Assembly: GCA_963797005.1 (NCBI GenBank)
Contig: CAWCOF010000002.1
Span: 62,001-126,000 of the forward strand
Length of the DNA: 64,000 nt
Direction of reading: 5' to 3'
Source of the DNA: AWTP1-13 sp963797005
GTDB lineage: Bacteria; Pseudomonadota; Alphaproteobacteria; Rhizobiales; Hyphomicrobiaceae
The position numbers and the translations under genes are program-made. Below, piece after piece: positions 38,619 to 46,261 of this stretch. Position 1 is the first letter of the stretch. Each line of letters opens with the position of its first letter. The notes beneath the pieces are model-generated. The model was not told the origin of the DNA, did not search any database, and saw only the letters and a program-made list of their open reading frames with translations.

Positions 38619-40637
38619 ATGTTCAAGAAAATCCTGATCGCCAACCGTGGCGAGATCGCCTGCCGGATCATCAAGACGGCCAAGAAGCTGGGCATAAAGA
38701 CGGTGGCGGTCTATTCGGAGGCCGACCGCGACGGTCTGCACGTGGAGATGGCCGACGAGGCCGTCCCGATCGGGCCGCCGCCCGCGGCCCAGTCCTACCT
38801 CCTGATGGATAAGATCGTGGAGGCCTGCCGGCAGACCGGCGCCGAGGCGGTGCATCCGGGCTACGGCTTCCTGTCGGAGCGTGAAGCGTTCCCCCTTGCG
38901 CTCGAGAAGGCCGGCATCGTCTTCATCGGCCCCAACGCCCGGGCGATCGCGGCCATGGGCGACAAGATCGAGAGCAAGAAGGCAGCCGCGAAAGCCAAGG
39001 TGTCGACCGTGCCCGGCTACCTCGGCGAGATCGCCGACGCCCGGGAAGCCGTGCAGATCGCCGACGAGATCGGCTATCCCGTCATGATCAAGGCCTCGGC
39101 AGGCGGCGGCGGCAAGGGCATGCGCGTCGCTTATTCGGCCAAGGAGGCGGAGGAGGGCTTCGGGCTTGCCCGCTCGGAGGCCAAGTCGAGCTTCGGCGAC
39201 GATCGCGTGTTCGTGGAGAAGTTCATCGAGAACCCCCGGCACATCGAGATCCAGGTGCTGGGCGACAAGCACGGGCATGTCATCTACCTGGGCGAGCGCG
39301 AATGCTCCATCCAGCGTCGCAACCAGAAGGTGGTCGAGGAGGCGCCTTCCCCGCTGCTCGATGCCAAGACCCGCAAGGCCATGGGCGAGCAGGCGGTGGC
39401 GCTGGCCAAGGCCGTCGGCTACGACAGCGCCGGCACGGTCGAGTTTGTCGCCGGCCAGGACCGCTCCTTCTATTTCCTGGAGATGAACACGCGGCTGCAG
39501 GTCGAGCATCCGGTCACCGAGCTCGTCACGGGGCTCGACCTCGTCGAGCAGATGATCAGGGTTGCGGCCGGCGAGAAGCTCGGCCTGAAGCAGGCGGATG
39601 TGAAGCTCACCGGCTGGGCCGTGGAGTCGCGCGTCTATGCCGAGGACCCCTACCGCAACTTCCTCCCCTCCATCGGCCGGCTGACGCGCTACCGCCCGCC
39701 GCAGGAGGGCTCCACGCAGGGAGGGACGATCCGCAACGATACCGGCGTCTTCGAGGGCGCCGAGATTTCCATGTTCTACGATCCCATGATCGCCAAGCTC
39801 GTGACGCACGGCGCCACGCGCGCGGCGGCCATCGACCTGCAGGCCGACGCGCTCGATGCCTTCGTCATCGATGGGGTGGAGCACAACATCCCCTTCCTCG
39901 CCGCGCTGATGCAGCATCCGCGCTGGCGCGAGGGCCGGCTGTCGACGGGGTTGATCGCCGAGGAATGGAAGGGCGGCTTCAAAGCGCGCGCCCCGGAGGG
40001 CGAGGACCTCGACATCCTCGCCGCGGTGGCGGTTGCTATCGATCATCTCGGCAACACGCGCCGCCGCCAGATCACGGACCAGATGTCCGGGCCGGCGGTG
40101 CGCTTCTCCTCCCGCCGCGTCGCCGATGTGGCGGGCGCGCTGGTAGCGGCGCGCGTGGAAGGCACGCTCGAGCATCCCGCGAAGGTGACCCTGGTCGACG
40201 CCAAGGGCATCCGCCGCACGTCCGTGGATGTGGATGCGGACTGGTGGCCCGGCAACCCGCTGTGGCGTGGGCATGTGGGCGAGCGGCGCGTGGCTGTGCA
40301 GGTTCGCCCGGTTCTCAACGGCTACGACCTGACCTATCGGGGTATGCGGGCCAGGACCTACGTCTATACCGAGCGGGAGGCGGCGCTGGCGGTATTGATG
40401 CCGGAGAAGGTCGCCCCCGACACCTCCAAGCTGCTGCTCTGCCCGATGCCCGGTCTCGTCAAGGCGATCCACGTCGCGCCGGGCCAGGAGGTGAAGGCCG
40501 GCGAGGCGCTTTGCGTCGTGGAGGCCATGAAGATGGAGAACATCCTGCGCGCCGAGCGCGAGGCGGTGGTCAAGTCGGTCAAGGCCAAGCCCGGCGACAG
40601 CCTCGCCGTCGATGCCGTGATCATGGAATTCGCGTGA
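38619..40637 (+). CDS. pccA: Propionyl-CoA carboxylase alpha subunit (biotin carboxylase plus biotin carrier)
   Basis: The 672-residue subunit carboxylates its own biotin using ATP and bicarbonate. The biotin carboxylase half opens with KILIANRGEIACRIIKTAKK. It has the ATP-grasp loop KASAGGGGKGMR and the FLEMNTRLQVEHPVTE motif. A linker domain follows, then the C-terminal biotinyl domain with K638 in VVEAMKMENIL. Length suits PccA rather than the shorter AccC. The ATG at 38619 lacks a strong ribosome-binding site. It works with PccB (35017-36549) to supply methylmalonyl-CoA. The interrupted pair may be transcribed separately. Confidence 0.96.
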   Translation: MFKKILIANRGEIACRIIKTAKKLGIKTVAVYSEADRDGLHVEMADEAVPIGPPPAAQSYLLMDKIVEACRQTGAEAVHPGYGFLSEREAFPLALEKAGIVFIGPNARAIAAMGDKIESKKAAAKAKVSTVPGYLGEIADAREAVQIADEIGYPVMIKASAGGGGKGMRVAYSAKEAEEGFGLARSEAKSSFGDDRVFVEKFIENPRHIEIQVLGDKHGHVIYLGERECSIQRRNQKVVEEAPSPLLDAKTRKAMGEQAVALAKAVGYDSAGTVEFVAGQDRSFYFLEMNTRLQVEHPVTELVTGLDLVEQMIRVAAGEKLGLKQADVKLTGWAVESRVYAEDPYRNFLPSIGRLTRYRPPQEGSTQGGTIRNDTGVFEGAEISMFYDPMIAKLVTHGATRAAAIDLQADALDAFVIDGVEHNIPFLAALMQHPRWREGRLSTGLIAEEWKGGFKARAPEGEDLDILAAVAVAIDHLGNTRRRQITDQMSGPAVRFSSRRVADVAGALVAARVEGTLEHPAKVTLVDAKGIRRTSVDVDADWWPGNPLWRGHVGERRVAVQVRPVLNGYDLTYRGMRARTYVYTEREAALAVLMPEKVAPDTSKLLLCPMPGLVKAIHVAPGQEVKAGEALCVVEAMKMENILRAEREAVVKSVKAKPGDSLAVDAVIMEFA

Positions 40638-40657
40638 CCCTCCTGCCTTTCCGCTGC

Positions 40658-41116
40658 TCACTCTGGATCCGGTCGCCCGTCATCGAGCTTCCCAGCCCAC
40701 CACTGCTCGATCTGCCCCCCGATCAGCAGCACGATGGCCACGATCAGCGACAACGCCACGATGATCTTCCAGGCGCCGATACCGCACAGGGCGCCGAGCG
40801 AGGCGGTCATCCACACGGCGGCCGCAGTCGTCAGCCCATGGATCTTGTCTTGGTCCTGCCTACGGATGATCACACCGGCACCGATAAACCCGACGCCCGT
40901 CATGATGCCCTGGATGACGCGGCTCATGGCATCCACGTGCGCGACCCCGTCGGTTGCGTAGAGTGTCCCGAGTACCAGGCCGGCGGCACCGCAGGCGACC
41001 AGGCTGAGGGTGCGCACGCCGGTCGATTTGTGGTGGATGTAGCGATTGAGCCCGATACCGCCGCCGATCAGAGCAGCGGCGCCGAGCCGCGTGAGTATTT
41101 CGACCCATTCCGACAT
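40658..41116 (-). CDS. MgtC/SapB family membrane protein
   Basis: The 152-residue protein has the family core: ALIGGGIGLNRYIHHKSTGVRTLSLVACGAA (by position about residues 16-46), in which the GLxR...GxRT loop is diagnostic, and GVGFIGAGVIIRR with TTAAAVWMTA in the following helix. Four or more hydrophobic helices span it. MgtC relatives are inner-membrane virulence or magnesium-homeostasis factors. The ATG at 41116 has GGAGGAAACGG upstream. It is convergent with the pccA gene. Confidence 0.92.
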   Translation of the reverse strand: MSEWVEILTRLGAAALIGGGIGLNRYIHHKSTGVRTLSLVACGAAGLVLGTLYATDGVAHVDAMSRVIQGIMTGVGFIGAGVIIRRQDQDKIHGLTTAAAVWMTASLGALCGIGAWKIIVALSLIVAIVLLIGGQIEQWWAGKLDDGRPDPE

Positions 41117-41280
41117 CGGCCGTTTCCTCCATTGGCGGCGCCGGCAGGCAAGGGACGCCAGCCGCAATCCTATCCTTTGGCGCAACCTGCGGACCGGCGA
41201 GAAAGCCAGCTTGCGCTGCGGCGCGATATCTTCCTATGACTTGGCCGCACCCGCCGGTCCTTCCTTCCTGGAGAGCCTTG

Positions 41281-42870
41281 ATGCGCAGCTTCCACTTCCC
41301 CGGCCGCTCGCCCGTCTATGCACGCCGGGCAATGTGCGCCACCTCTCATCCGGCCGCCAGTCTCGTCGCCATTGAAATACTCAAAGCCGGCGGCAATGCC
41401 GTCGACGCCGCGATCGCAACGGCGGCCGTGCTTGCCGTCATGGAGTGTCCTATGACCGGCATTGGCGGTGACTGCTTCGCCATGCTGGCGCGGCCCGGCG
41501 AGAAGCCGATTGCGCTGAACGCCGCCGGGCGTGCGCCTGAGGCCGCCACCGCCGCCTGGTATGCGAAAGCGGGCATCGAGCGGATCGAGACGACCAGCGT
41601 GCATGCCGTGACCGTGCCGGGCGCGGTCGACGGCTGGTGCCGGCTGCTCGAGGATCACGGCACCATGCCGCTGGCCAAACTGCTCGCACCCGCCATCGGC
41701 CTCGCCAAGGACGGTTTCGTCGTCGCCCCGCGCGTTGCCGCCGACTGGGCCAGCGGCATGCGCAAGCTTTCTAGTGTCGGCGCGAAGAAGCATCTGCTCA
41801 AGGACGGTCGCGCACCACAAGCGGGTGAGGTGATGCGCTTTCCGGCCTTGGCGGCCACGCTCGAGAAGATCGCCGCCAAGGGCCGCAGCGGCTTCTACAA
41901 GGGTGACGTTGCCCGCGACATGGTAGTGGAGCTCAAGGCGCTGGGCGGCCTGCACACGCTCGAGGATTTCGCCGCCCAGTCCGGCAGCGCCGGCTACGTG
42001 GAGCCGATCTCGGTCGCCTACCGTGGCATGGACCTCGTCGAGCTGCCGCCGAGCAATCAGGGCATCGTCGCCCTGATCATGCTCAAGATCCTCGCCCGGC
42101 TCGGCAAAGGCAAGGCCGGGCCGGTCTCGGTCGAGCGCTATCACGTTCTGCTGGAGGTGGCCCGGCTCGCCTACGCCATGCGCGATGCCTTCGTCGCCGA
42201 CCCGGACATGGCCGACGTGCCCGTCGCCCACATGCTCGACGAGAAGGTGATCGAGGGCCTTGCGGCCCGCATCGACCGCAAGCGGCGGTCCCCCAAGCTG
42301 GGGCCGGTCCCGCGGCCGGCCGGCTCCGACACGGTTTGCTTCTCCATCGTCGACGAGAAGGGCATGGCGGTCTCCTTCATCAACTCGCTCTACGGCGACT
42401 TCGGCACCGGCATCGTCACCGCCAAGACCGGCGTCAATTTCCACAACCGCGGCGAGGGCTTCGTGCTCGACCCCAAGCATCCCAACTGCATCGCGCCGGG
42501 CAAGCGTCCGATGCACACGCTGGTGCCGGCCATGGTGCTGAAGGACGGCCAGCCTTACATGGCCTTCGGCGTCATGGGCGCCCACTTCCAGCCGATGGGC
42601 CACGTCTATGTGATGAGCAACATGTTCGACTACGGCATGGACCCGCAGGAGGCCATCGATACCCCGCGCGTATTCTTCGACGGCGGCGGCGTGTTGGTGG
42701 AGGAGGCGGTTCCGGCCGACGTGGTGGCAGGCCTCGAGGAACTCGGCCACAAGGTGGCGACGCGTACCATGCCGTGGGGCGGCGCGCAGATCGTGCTCAT
42801 GGATCGGGACAACGATGTCCTCGTCGGTGCTTCCGACGGTCGCAAGGACGGCCTGGCGCTCGGCTACTAG
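41281..42870 (+). CDS. Gamma-glutamyltransferase family enzyme (no signal peptide)
   Basis: The 529-residue Ntn-hydrolase is expected to process itself at a conserved threonine. The pattern GSDTVCFSIVDEKGMAVSF keeps that threonine (T351), and GTGIVTAKTGVNFHN and GKRPMHTLVPAMVL follow. The early GGNAVDAAIATAAVLAVMEC and GIGGDCF stretches are typical. The protein lacks a signal peptide, so it is probably cytosolic, unlike the secreted E. coli enzyme. The usual TTH near the cleavage site is replaced by TVC. Substrates may include glutathione or gamma-glutamyl amides. The ATG has GGAGAG 6 nt upstream. Confidence 0.9.
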   Translation: MRSFHFPGRSPVYARRAMCATSHPAASLVAIEILKAGGNAVDAAIATAAVLAVMECPMTGIGGDCFAMLARPGEKPIALNAAGRAPEAATAAWYAKAGIERIETTSVHAVTVPGAVDGWCRLLEDHGTMPLAKLLAPAIGLAKDGFVVAPRVAADWASGMRKLSSVGAKKHLLKDGRAPQAGEVMRFPALAATLEKIAAKGRSGFYKGDVARDMVVELKALGGLHTLEDFAAQSGSAGYVEPISVAYRGMDLVELPPSNQGIVALIMLKILARLGKGKAGPVSVERYHVLLEVARLAYAMRDAFVADPDMADVPVAHMLDEKVIEGLAARIDRKRRSPKLGPVPRPAGSDTVCFSIVDEKGMAVSFINSLYGDFGTGIVTAKTGVNFHNRGEGFVLDPKHPNCIAPGKRPMHTLVPAMVLKDGQPYMAFGVMGAHFQPMGHVYVMSNMFDYGMDPQEAIDTPRVFFDGGGVLVEEAVPADVVAGLEELGHKVATRTMPWGGAQIVLMDRDNDVLVGASDGRKDGLALGY

Positions 42871-42874
42871 ACGC

Positions 42875-43171
42875 ATGAACGACGGCGAACAGGATCGCCG
42901 CAGCGTGCGCGTCCTGATCGAAGGGCGCGTGCAAGGGGTGGGCTTCCGCTATTGGACCGAGCGGGTCGCGGGCGAGCTCGGCCTCGCGGGCTGGGTGCGC
43001 AACCGGCGCGACGGCAGCGTCGAGGCGCTCTTCTCGGGACCACCCGAGGCGGTCGAGGAGATGCTCGACCGGGCCCGCGAAGGTCCTCCCTCCGCCGCGG
43101 TGACGGCGGTGCGCATCCTCGAGGAAGGCGCCGACGCCCCTGATGGCTTCGACGTGCTGCCGACGGTGTGA
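42875..43171 (+). CDS. Acylphosphatase
   Basis: A 98-residue protein with the acylphosphatase motif VRVLIEGRVQGVGFRYWTER, containing the phosphate-binding loop and conserved arginine, and the second motif GWVRNRRDGSVEALFSG with the catalytic asparagine. It hydrolyses carboxyl-phosphate bonds such as in acyl phosphates. The ATG at 42875 lies 4 bp after the gamma-glutamyltransferase stop, so the two are probably cotranscribed. The stop lies 3 bp before a TGTCATCCCGG repeat. Confidence 0.93.
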   Translation: MNDGEQDRRSVRVLIEGRVQGVGFRYWTERVAGELGLAGWVRNRRDGSVEALFSGPPEAVEEMLDRAREGPPSAAVTAVRILEEGADAPDGFDVLPTV

Positions 43172-43174
43172 GCT

Positions 43175-43286
43175 TGTCATCCCGGAATTTCGCGTCAGCG
43201 AAATATCCGGGACCCAGCGCCGACTGCACGCGAGCGTGTGGCCCCTGGGTCCCGGCTCGCGCGCTTCGCGCTTGGCCGGGATGACA
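43175..43286. repeat. TGTCATCCCGG dispersed palindromic repeat, copy 2
   Basis: A 112-bp element with the same 11-bp ends as the copy at 32740 (TGTCATCCCGG / CCGGGATGACA). The interior is different (AATTTCGCGTCAGCGAAAT hairpin). It starts 3 bp after the acylphosphatase stop codon, between convergent genes, and could terminate both. Confidence 0.85.
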
Positions 43287-43296
43287 GCGGCGCACC

Positions 43297-44142
43297 TCAA
43301 ATCAGCCGCTCCGCCGCGCGCCGCAGGCCCTCCAGGATCGGCTCGTAGGCCTCCTCGTCGCGTGCCTCGGGGTAGACCATGTACACGGGATAGGTGAACG
43401 TGCGCGCGCGGGCGGGAATGCGCAGGCGCCGGCGGTTGACGTGGCGCTTGACGAGCCGGTGCGGGAAGTAGCCCGAGGCCTCGTTGGCGAGCAGGAAGTC
43501 GAGCCCGAGCGAGCCGAGATCGAGGTTCACCGCCGTATTGGTGAGCTCGGGGTAGGCGGCGGCGTGCTCGGCCTGGAAGTCCGGGCCCCAGTCGACGAAC
43601 ACATAGTTGCTCGGATGCCGGCGGCGCGACGGCGCGCTGGTCACCAGCACGAACTCCTCGTCGTAGAGATGCTCGGTCGTGAGGCCCGGCGGCGAGCCCG
43701 GCCGATACATGACGGCCAGATCGAGCGTGCCTTCGAGCAGGCGCTGGATCATCACCGCCGAGAGGCTGGCCGAGGCGGAGATGGCGATATCGGGGATGTT
43801 GTCGCGCAGCCAGGATATCCACCTGAGCAGGAAGCCGTCCCACAGCGTGGCATGCGCACCGACGGCCAGGTGGTCGCGGTAGGGACCCGAGAAGCCTACC
43901 TCGAGCTGAGCGTGCTGCCACACGCGCACCAGCGCGAGCGCGTGCTTCTGGAACTGCTCGCCGGCGCCGGTAAGTGTCGCACCACTCTTGGAGCGCTCGA
44001 ACAGCGGACGACCGAACAGCTCTTCGAGCACCTTGATGCGGGTGCTCACGGTCGACTGCGTGAGGTTCATCTTGCGCGCGGCGTCGACGAAGCTGCCGGT
44101 CTCGGCAACCATCAGGAACGTGCGCGCGAGTGCGATGTCCAT
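43297..44142 (-). CDS. LysR-family transcriptional regulator
   Basis: The 281-residue protein opens with the LysR HTH (about residues 1-60: DIALARTFLMVAETGSFVDA then ARKMNLTQSTVSTRIKVLEE), followed by a periplasmic-binding-type effector domain. The protein is slightly shorter than the usual 300 residues but complete. The target and effector cannot be read from the sequence. A candidate LysR box (ATC-N9-GAT) lies 40 bp upstream of its start at 44183-44197. The gene is divergent from the lysine-rich micro-ORF. Confidence 0.93.
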   Translation of the reverse strand: MDIALARTFLMVAETGSFVDAARKMNLTQSTVSTRIKVLEELFGRPLFERSKSGATLTGAGEQFQKHALALVRVWQHAQLEVGFSGPYRDHLAVGAHATLWDGFLLRWISWLRDNIPDIAISASASLSAVMIQRLLEGTLDLAVMYRPGSPPGLTTEHLYDEEFVLVTSAPSRRRHPSNYVFVDWGPDFQAEHAAAYPELTNTAVNLDLGSLGLDFLLANEASGYFPHRLVKRHVNRRRLRIPARARTFTYPVYMVYPEARDEEAYEPILEGLRRAAERLI

Positions 44143-44182
44143 GTACGCTGCTTTACATCGTGGACGATGCTACAAACTATCT

Positions 44183-44197
44183 ATCGAAATTGTCGAT
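44183..44197. promoter_or_regulatory. Candidate LysR-type operator
   Basis: ATCGA-AATTG-TCGAT, a perfect 5-bp inverted repeat of the form ATC-N9-GAT, fits the T-N11-A consensus of LysR-family binding sites. It lies between the divergent LysR gene and the lysine-rich micro-ORF, consistent with autoregulation. The region around it is AT-rich compared with the rest of the window. Confidence 0.45.
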
Positions 44198-44295
44198 TGG
44201 CGTCAGCGGAAAAATGCGATTGTAGACTCACCTAAAAATTTTCAGATTGACGTTGCCCGGACTCGATTCGGGTAACTCATGGAAGGACTACAACA

Positions 44296-44355
44296 ATGAA
44301 GGCGAAGAAGGCGAAGAAGGCGAAAAAGAAAACGGCGAAGAAGAAGAAGAAGTGA
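44296..44355 (+). CDS. 19-residue lysine-rich micro-ORF
   Basis: Encodes MKAKKAKKAKKKTAKKKKK, in which 14 of 19 residues are lysine. The ATG has GGAAGG 10 nt upstream, and the ORF ends in TGA 37 bp before the chosen start of the next gene. AAG/AAA repeats dominate, so its coding status could be doubted, but the strong ribosome-binding site and start codon support it. It would resemble the C-terminal tails of histone-H1-like DNA-binding proteins and could bind nucleic acid. No closer match is recognised. It could alternatively act as a leader peptide controlling the secreted protein at 44393. Confidence 0.5.
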   Translation: MKAKKAKKAKKKTAKKKKK

Positions 44356-44392
44356 ACTTGCGAAGGTGCATTCCTTGTGTTCGTCCGAAACG

Positions 44393-44731
44393 ATGCGTTG
44401 GGTAAGAGCGGTTGGCGTGATCTTGCTCCTGTCGAGCACCACCGCAGCCCACGCGGTGTCGATCACCAATCGCGACGAGCATGATCACAAACTGACGATC
44501 ATCGAGGGCAGCAGCAAGGCTGAACATTTGCTGAAGCCCGCCCAGGCACTTTCGGGCGTTTGTGTTAAGGGATGCACCGTCCGTCTCAACGACAGAGAGG
44601 ACGACGAGTATCAGCTCGAAGCGAACGACGTCGTCTCGATCGAGGACGGTACCCTCTACTACGACGGACCGGACACTCCGGTAGAGCCGTCGGGGCCGGC
44701 TAACGGCACCAAGCCAGCCGGCAAGAGCTGA
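44393..44731 (+). CDS. Small secreted protein of unknown function
   Basis: The 112-residue protein has a clear signal peptide (MRWVRAVGVILLLSSTTAAHA, by position residues 1-21) and a mature region of about 91 residues. It contains ITNRDEHDHKLTIIEGSSKAEH and a CVKGC pair that may form a disulfide, with an acidic tail. No domain is recognised. A GTG at 44366 could be a longer start. It follows the lysine-rich micro-ORF by 37 bp, so the two may be one transcript. It is convergent with lipB. Confidence 0.65.
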   Translation: MRWVRAVGVILLLSSTTAAHAVSITNRDEHDHKLTIIEGSSKAEHLLKPAQALSGVCVKGCTVRLNDREDDEYQLEANDVVSIEDGTLYYDGPDTPVEPSGPANGTKPAGKS

Positions 44732-44794
44732 ACCGTCCTCTCGATTTCTGCGCACAGCTGCCCGCAATCGCGGCCAGTTGTGCGTTTTTTTCTG

Positions 44795-45535
44795 TCAGTT
44801 CAACGGTTTGGCGTCAGCCGCCGGCCTGAAAAACTCGAGGCCTCGGTCGCCGAGGTCGCGCATCCGGCCGATGCGGCGCTCGAACGCCACCCGCAAAGCG
44901 CGGTCGACCTCGTCCATATCCACAGCTTTGCCGAGCCGGGCCAAACTAGTGACGCCGGCGCCGCGGATGCCGCAAGGCACGATGCCGGCGAAGTGCTCCA
45001 GGTCCGGCGCCACGTTGATGCTGAAGCCGTGGTAGCTCACCCAGCGCCGCAGGCGTACTCCGATGGCGGCGATCTTGTCGTAGGTGGGTACGCCCGGCTC
45101 GCGTCCGGGCACCCACACACCGACATTGCCCGGTTGCGTCTCGGCGGCAACGCCAAGTTCTCCCAGCGCGTCGATGATCGTGGCTTCCAGCCCGCCGACG
45201 AAGGCGCGCACGTCTCCGAAGCGGTGCGCCACGTCGAGCATGACATAGCCGATGCGCTGGCCGGGGCCATGATAGGTGTACTGGCCGCCACGCCCCGTCC
45301 GGTGGACAGGAAAGCGGTCTGGGTCGAGCAGGTCGTTCGGCTTGGCGCTGGTGCCGGCCGTGTAGATCGCGGGATGCTCGAGCAGCCAGATGAGCTCGAC
45401 GGCCCGTCCCTCGGCAATGGCGCCGACGCGCTCCTCCATGAATGCGCATGCCAGCTCGTAGGGGACGGGCCTGTGCGAGACGCGCCATTCAACCTGTGGA
45501 TAAATTCGGTCTCGGGAGGGGTTGGATCGACCCAT
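44795..45535 (-). CDS. lipB: Octanoyltransferase LipB
   Basis: Transfers octanoyl groups from acyl-carrier protein to apo-lipoyl domains, feeding lipoyl synthase (lipA at 22-969). The 246-residue protein has GRGGQYTYHGPGQRIGYVML (by position about residues 81-100), the conserved lysine K154 (YDKIAAIGV) and the catalytic cysteine C188 (IVPCGIRGAGVTSL). It lies 15 bp downstream of the NusG-like gene on the same strand, so it may be cotranscribed with it, an unusual pairing. Confidence 0.96.
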   Translation of the reverse strand: MGRSNPSRDRIYPQVEWRVSHRPVPYELACAFMEERVGAIAEGRAVELIWLLEHPAIYTAGTSAKPNDLLDPDRFPVHRTGRGGQYTYHGPGQRIGYVMLDVAHRFGDVRAFVGGLEATIIDALGELGVAAETQPGNVGVWVPGREPGVPTYDKIAAIGVRLRRWVSYHGFSINVAPDLEHFAGIVPCGIRGAGVTSLARLGKAVDMDEVDRALRVAFERRIGRMRDLGDRGLEFFRPAADAKPLN

Positions 45536-45550
45536 GCTTCTGCGCCCTGG

Positions 45551-46078
45551 TCAGACCGGCGTGACGGCGTCAACCGCGAGTATGAGGCGGGTGGCGCGTT
45601 TGAGAACTTCGAGAAGCACCACCACCCGCTCGTCCTCGTCGAGATCGATGATGGTGGTGACGATGCCGTCGAAGGGCCCGCCGGCAATCTGCACCATCTG
45701 ACCGACCTCATAGGGTTTGGCCGGTCGCGCGATGGCACCGTCGACCTGGCGTGCCTTGAGGCTGGCGATGAAGCCATGCTCGATGAGGCTCGGCTCTTCG
45801 CCGGCCCGCACCACGGTTCTGACCCCTTGCGTCGACAGGATCGGGCGCCAGCGCCTGCCCGCCGTGCCGGGCCGGGCGAACAGGTAGCCGGGAAACAACG
45901 GGCGCAGCACCGTGTCGATGCGCCTGGCGTGCGACCGGCGCTTGCGCAGCATGGGGCAGTAGGTCTCGAACGCCTGGCGCTGCAGGTTCTCGAGCGCGGT
46001 CAGCTCGGCATGAGGGCGGGTGTTGACGACGATCCAGGGCGCTTCGGACGCGGCCGCCCGGTCGTGCTGAAGCTGCAT
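45551..46078 (-). CDS. NusG-like transcription antitermination protein (RfaH-type paralogue)
   Basis: The 175-residue protein has an N-terminal NGN domain (WIVVNTRPHAELTALENLQR through LRPLFPGYLFAR) and a C-terminal KOW domain (YEVGQMVQIAGGPFDGIVTT). It is probably not the housekeeping NusG, which lies in the ribosomal/secE cluster. Specialised paralogues such as RfaH help transcribe long surface-polysaccharide operons. It lies next to the O-antigen ligase and glycosyltransferase genes, supporting that role. The ATG at 46078 has AGGACC 8 nt upstream. Confidence 0.9.
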   Translation of the reverse strand: MQLQHDRAAASEAPWIVVNTRPHAELTALENLQRQAFETYCPMLRKRRSHARRIDTVLRPLFPGYLFARPGTAGRRWRPILSTQGVRTVVRAGEEPSLIEHGFIASLKARQVDGAIARPAKPYEVGQMVQIAGGPFDGIVTTIIDLDEDERVVVLLEVLKRATRLILAVDAVTPV

Positions 46079-46261
46079 CGTTGAGGTCCTGCGCACGTAT
46101 CTCGGCCGATTGGATAGCACGGCTTCCGGGGGGTGGGCGCCCTGGCTTCGATACGAACCCTGTCTGAGTTACGCAACCCCAGTCGCCGGCGACCGTAAAT
46201 TGGGCCGGACCAGGCTCGCCTGCAACCCCTGCATGGCGGATGCAAGTCGCCCTGCTGCGGT

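Noticed and set aside
38490..40661. A 723-codon open frame antisense to the propionyl-CoA carboxylase alpha gene
   Set aside because: Very GC-rich DNA yields long shadow frames. The plus-strand reading has biotin carboxylase motifs end to end, and the antisense protein is Leu/Gly/Arg/His-rich with no recognisable domain.
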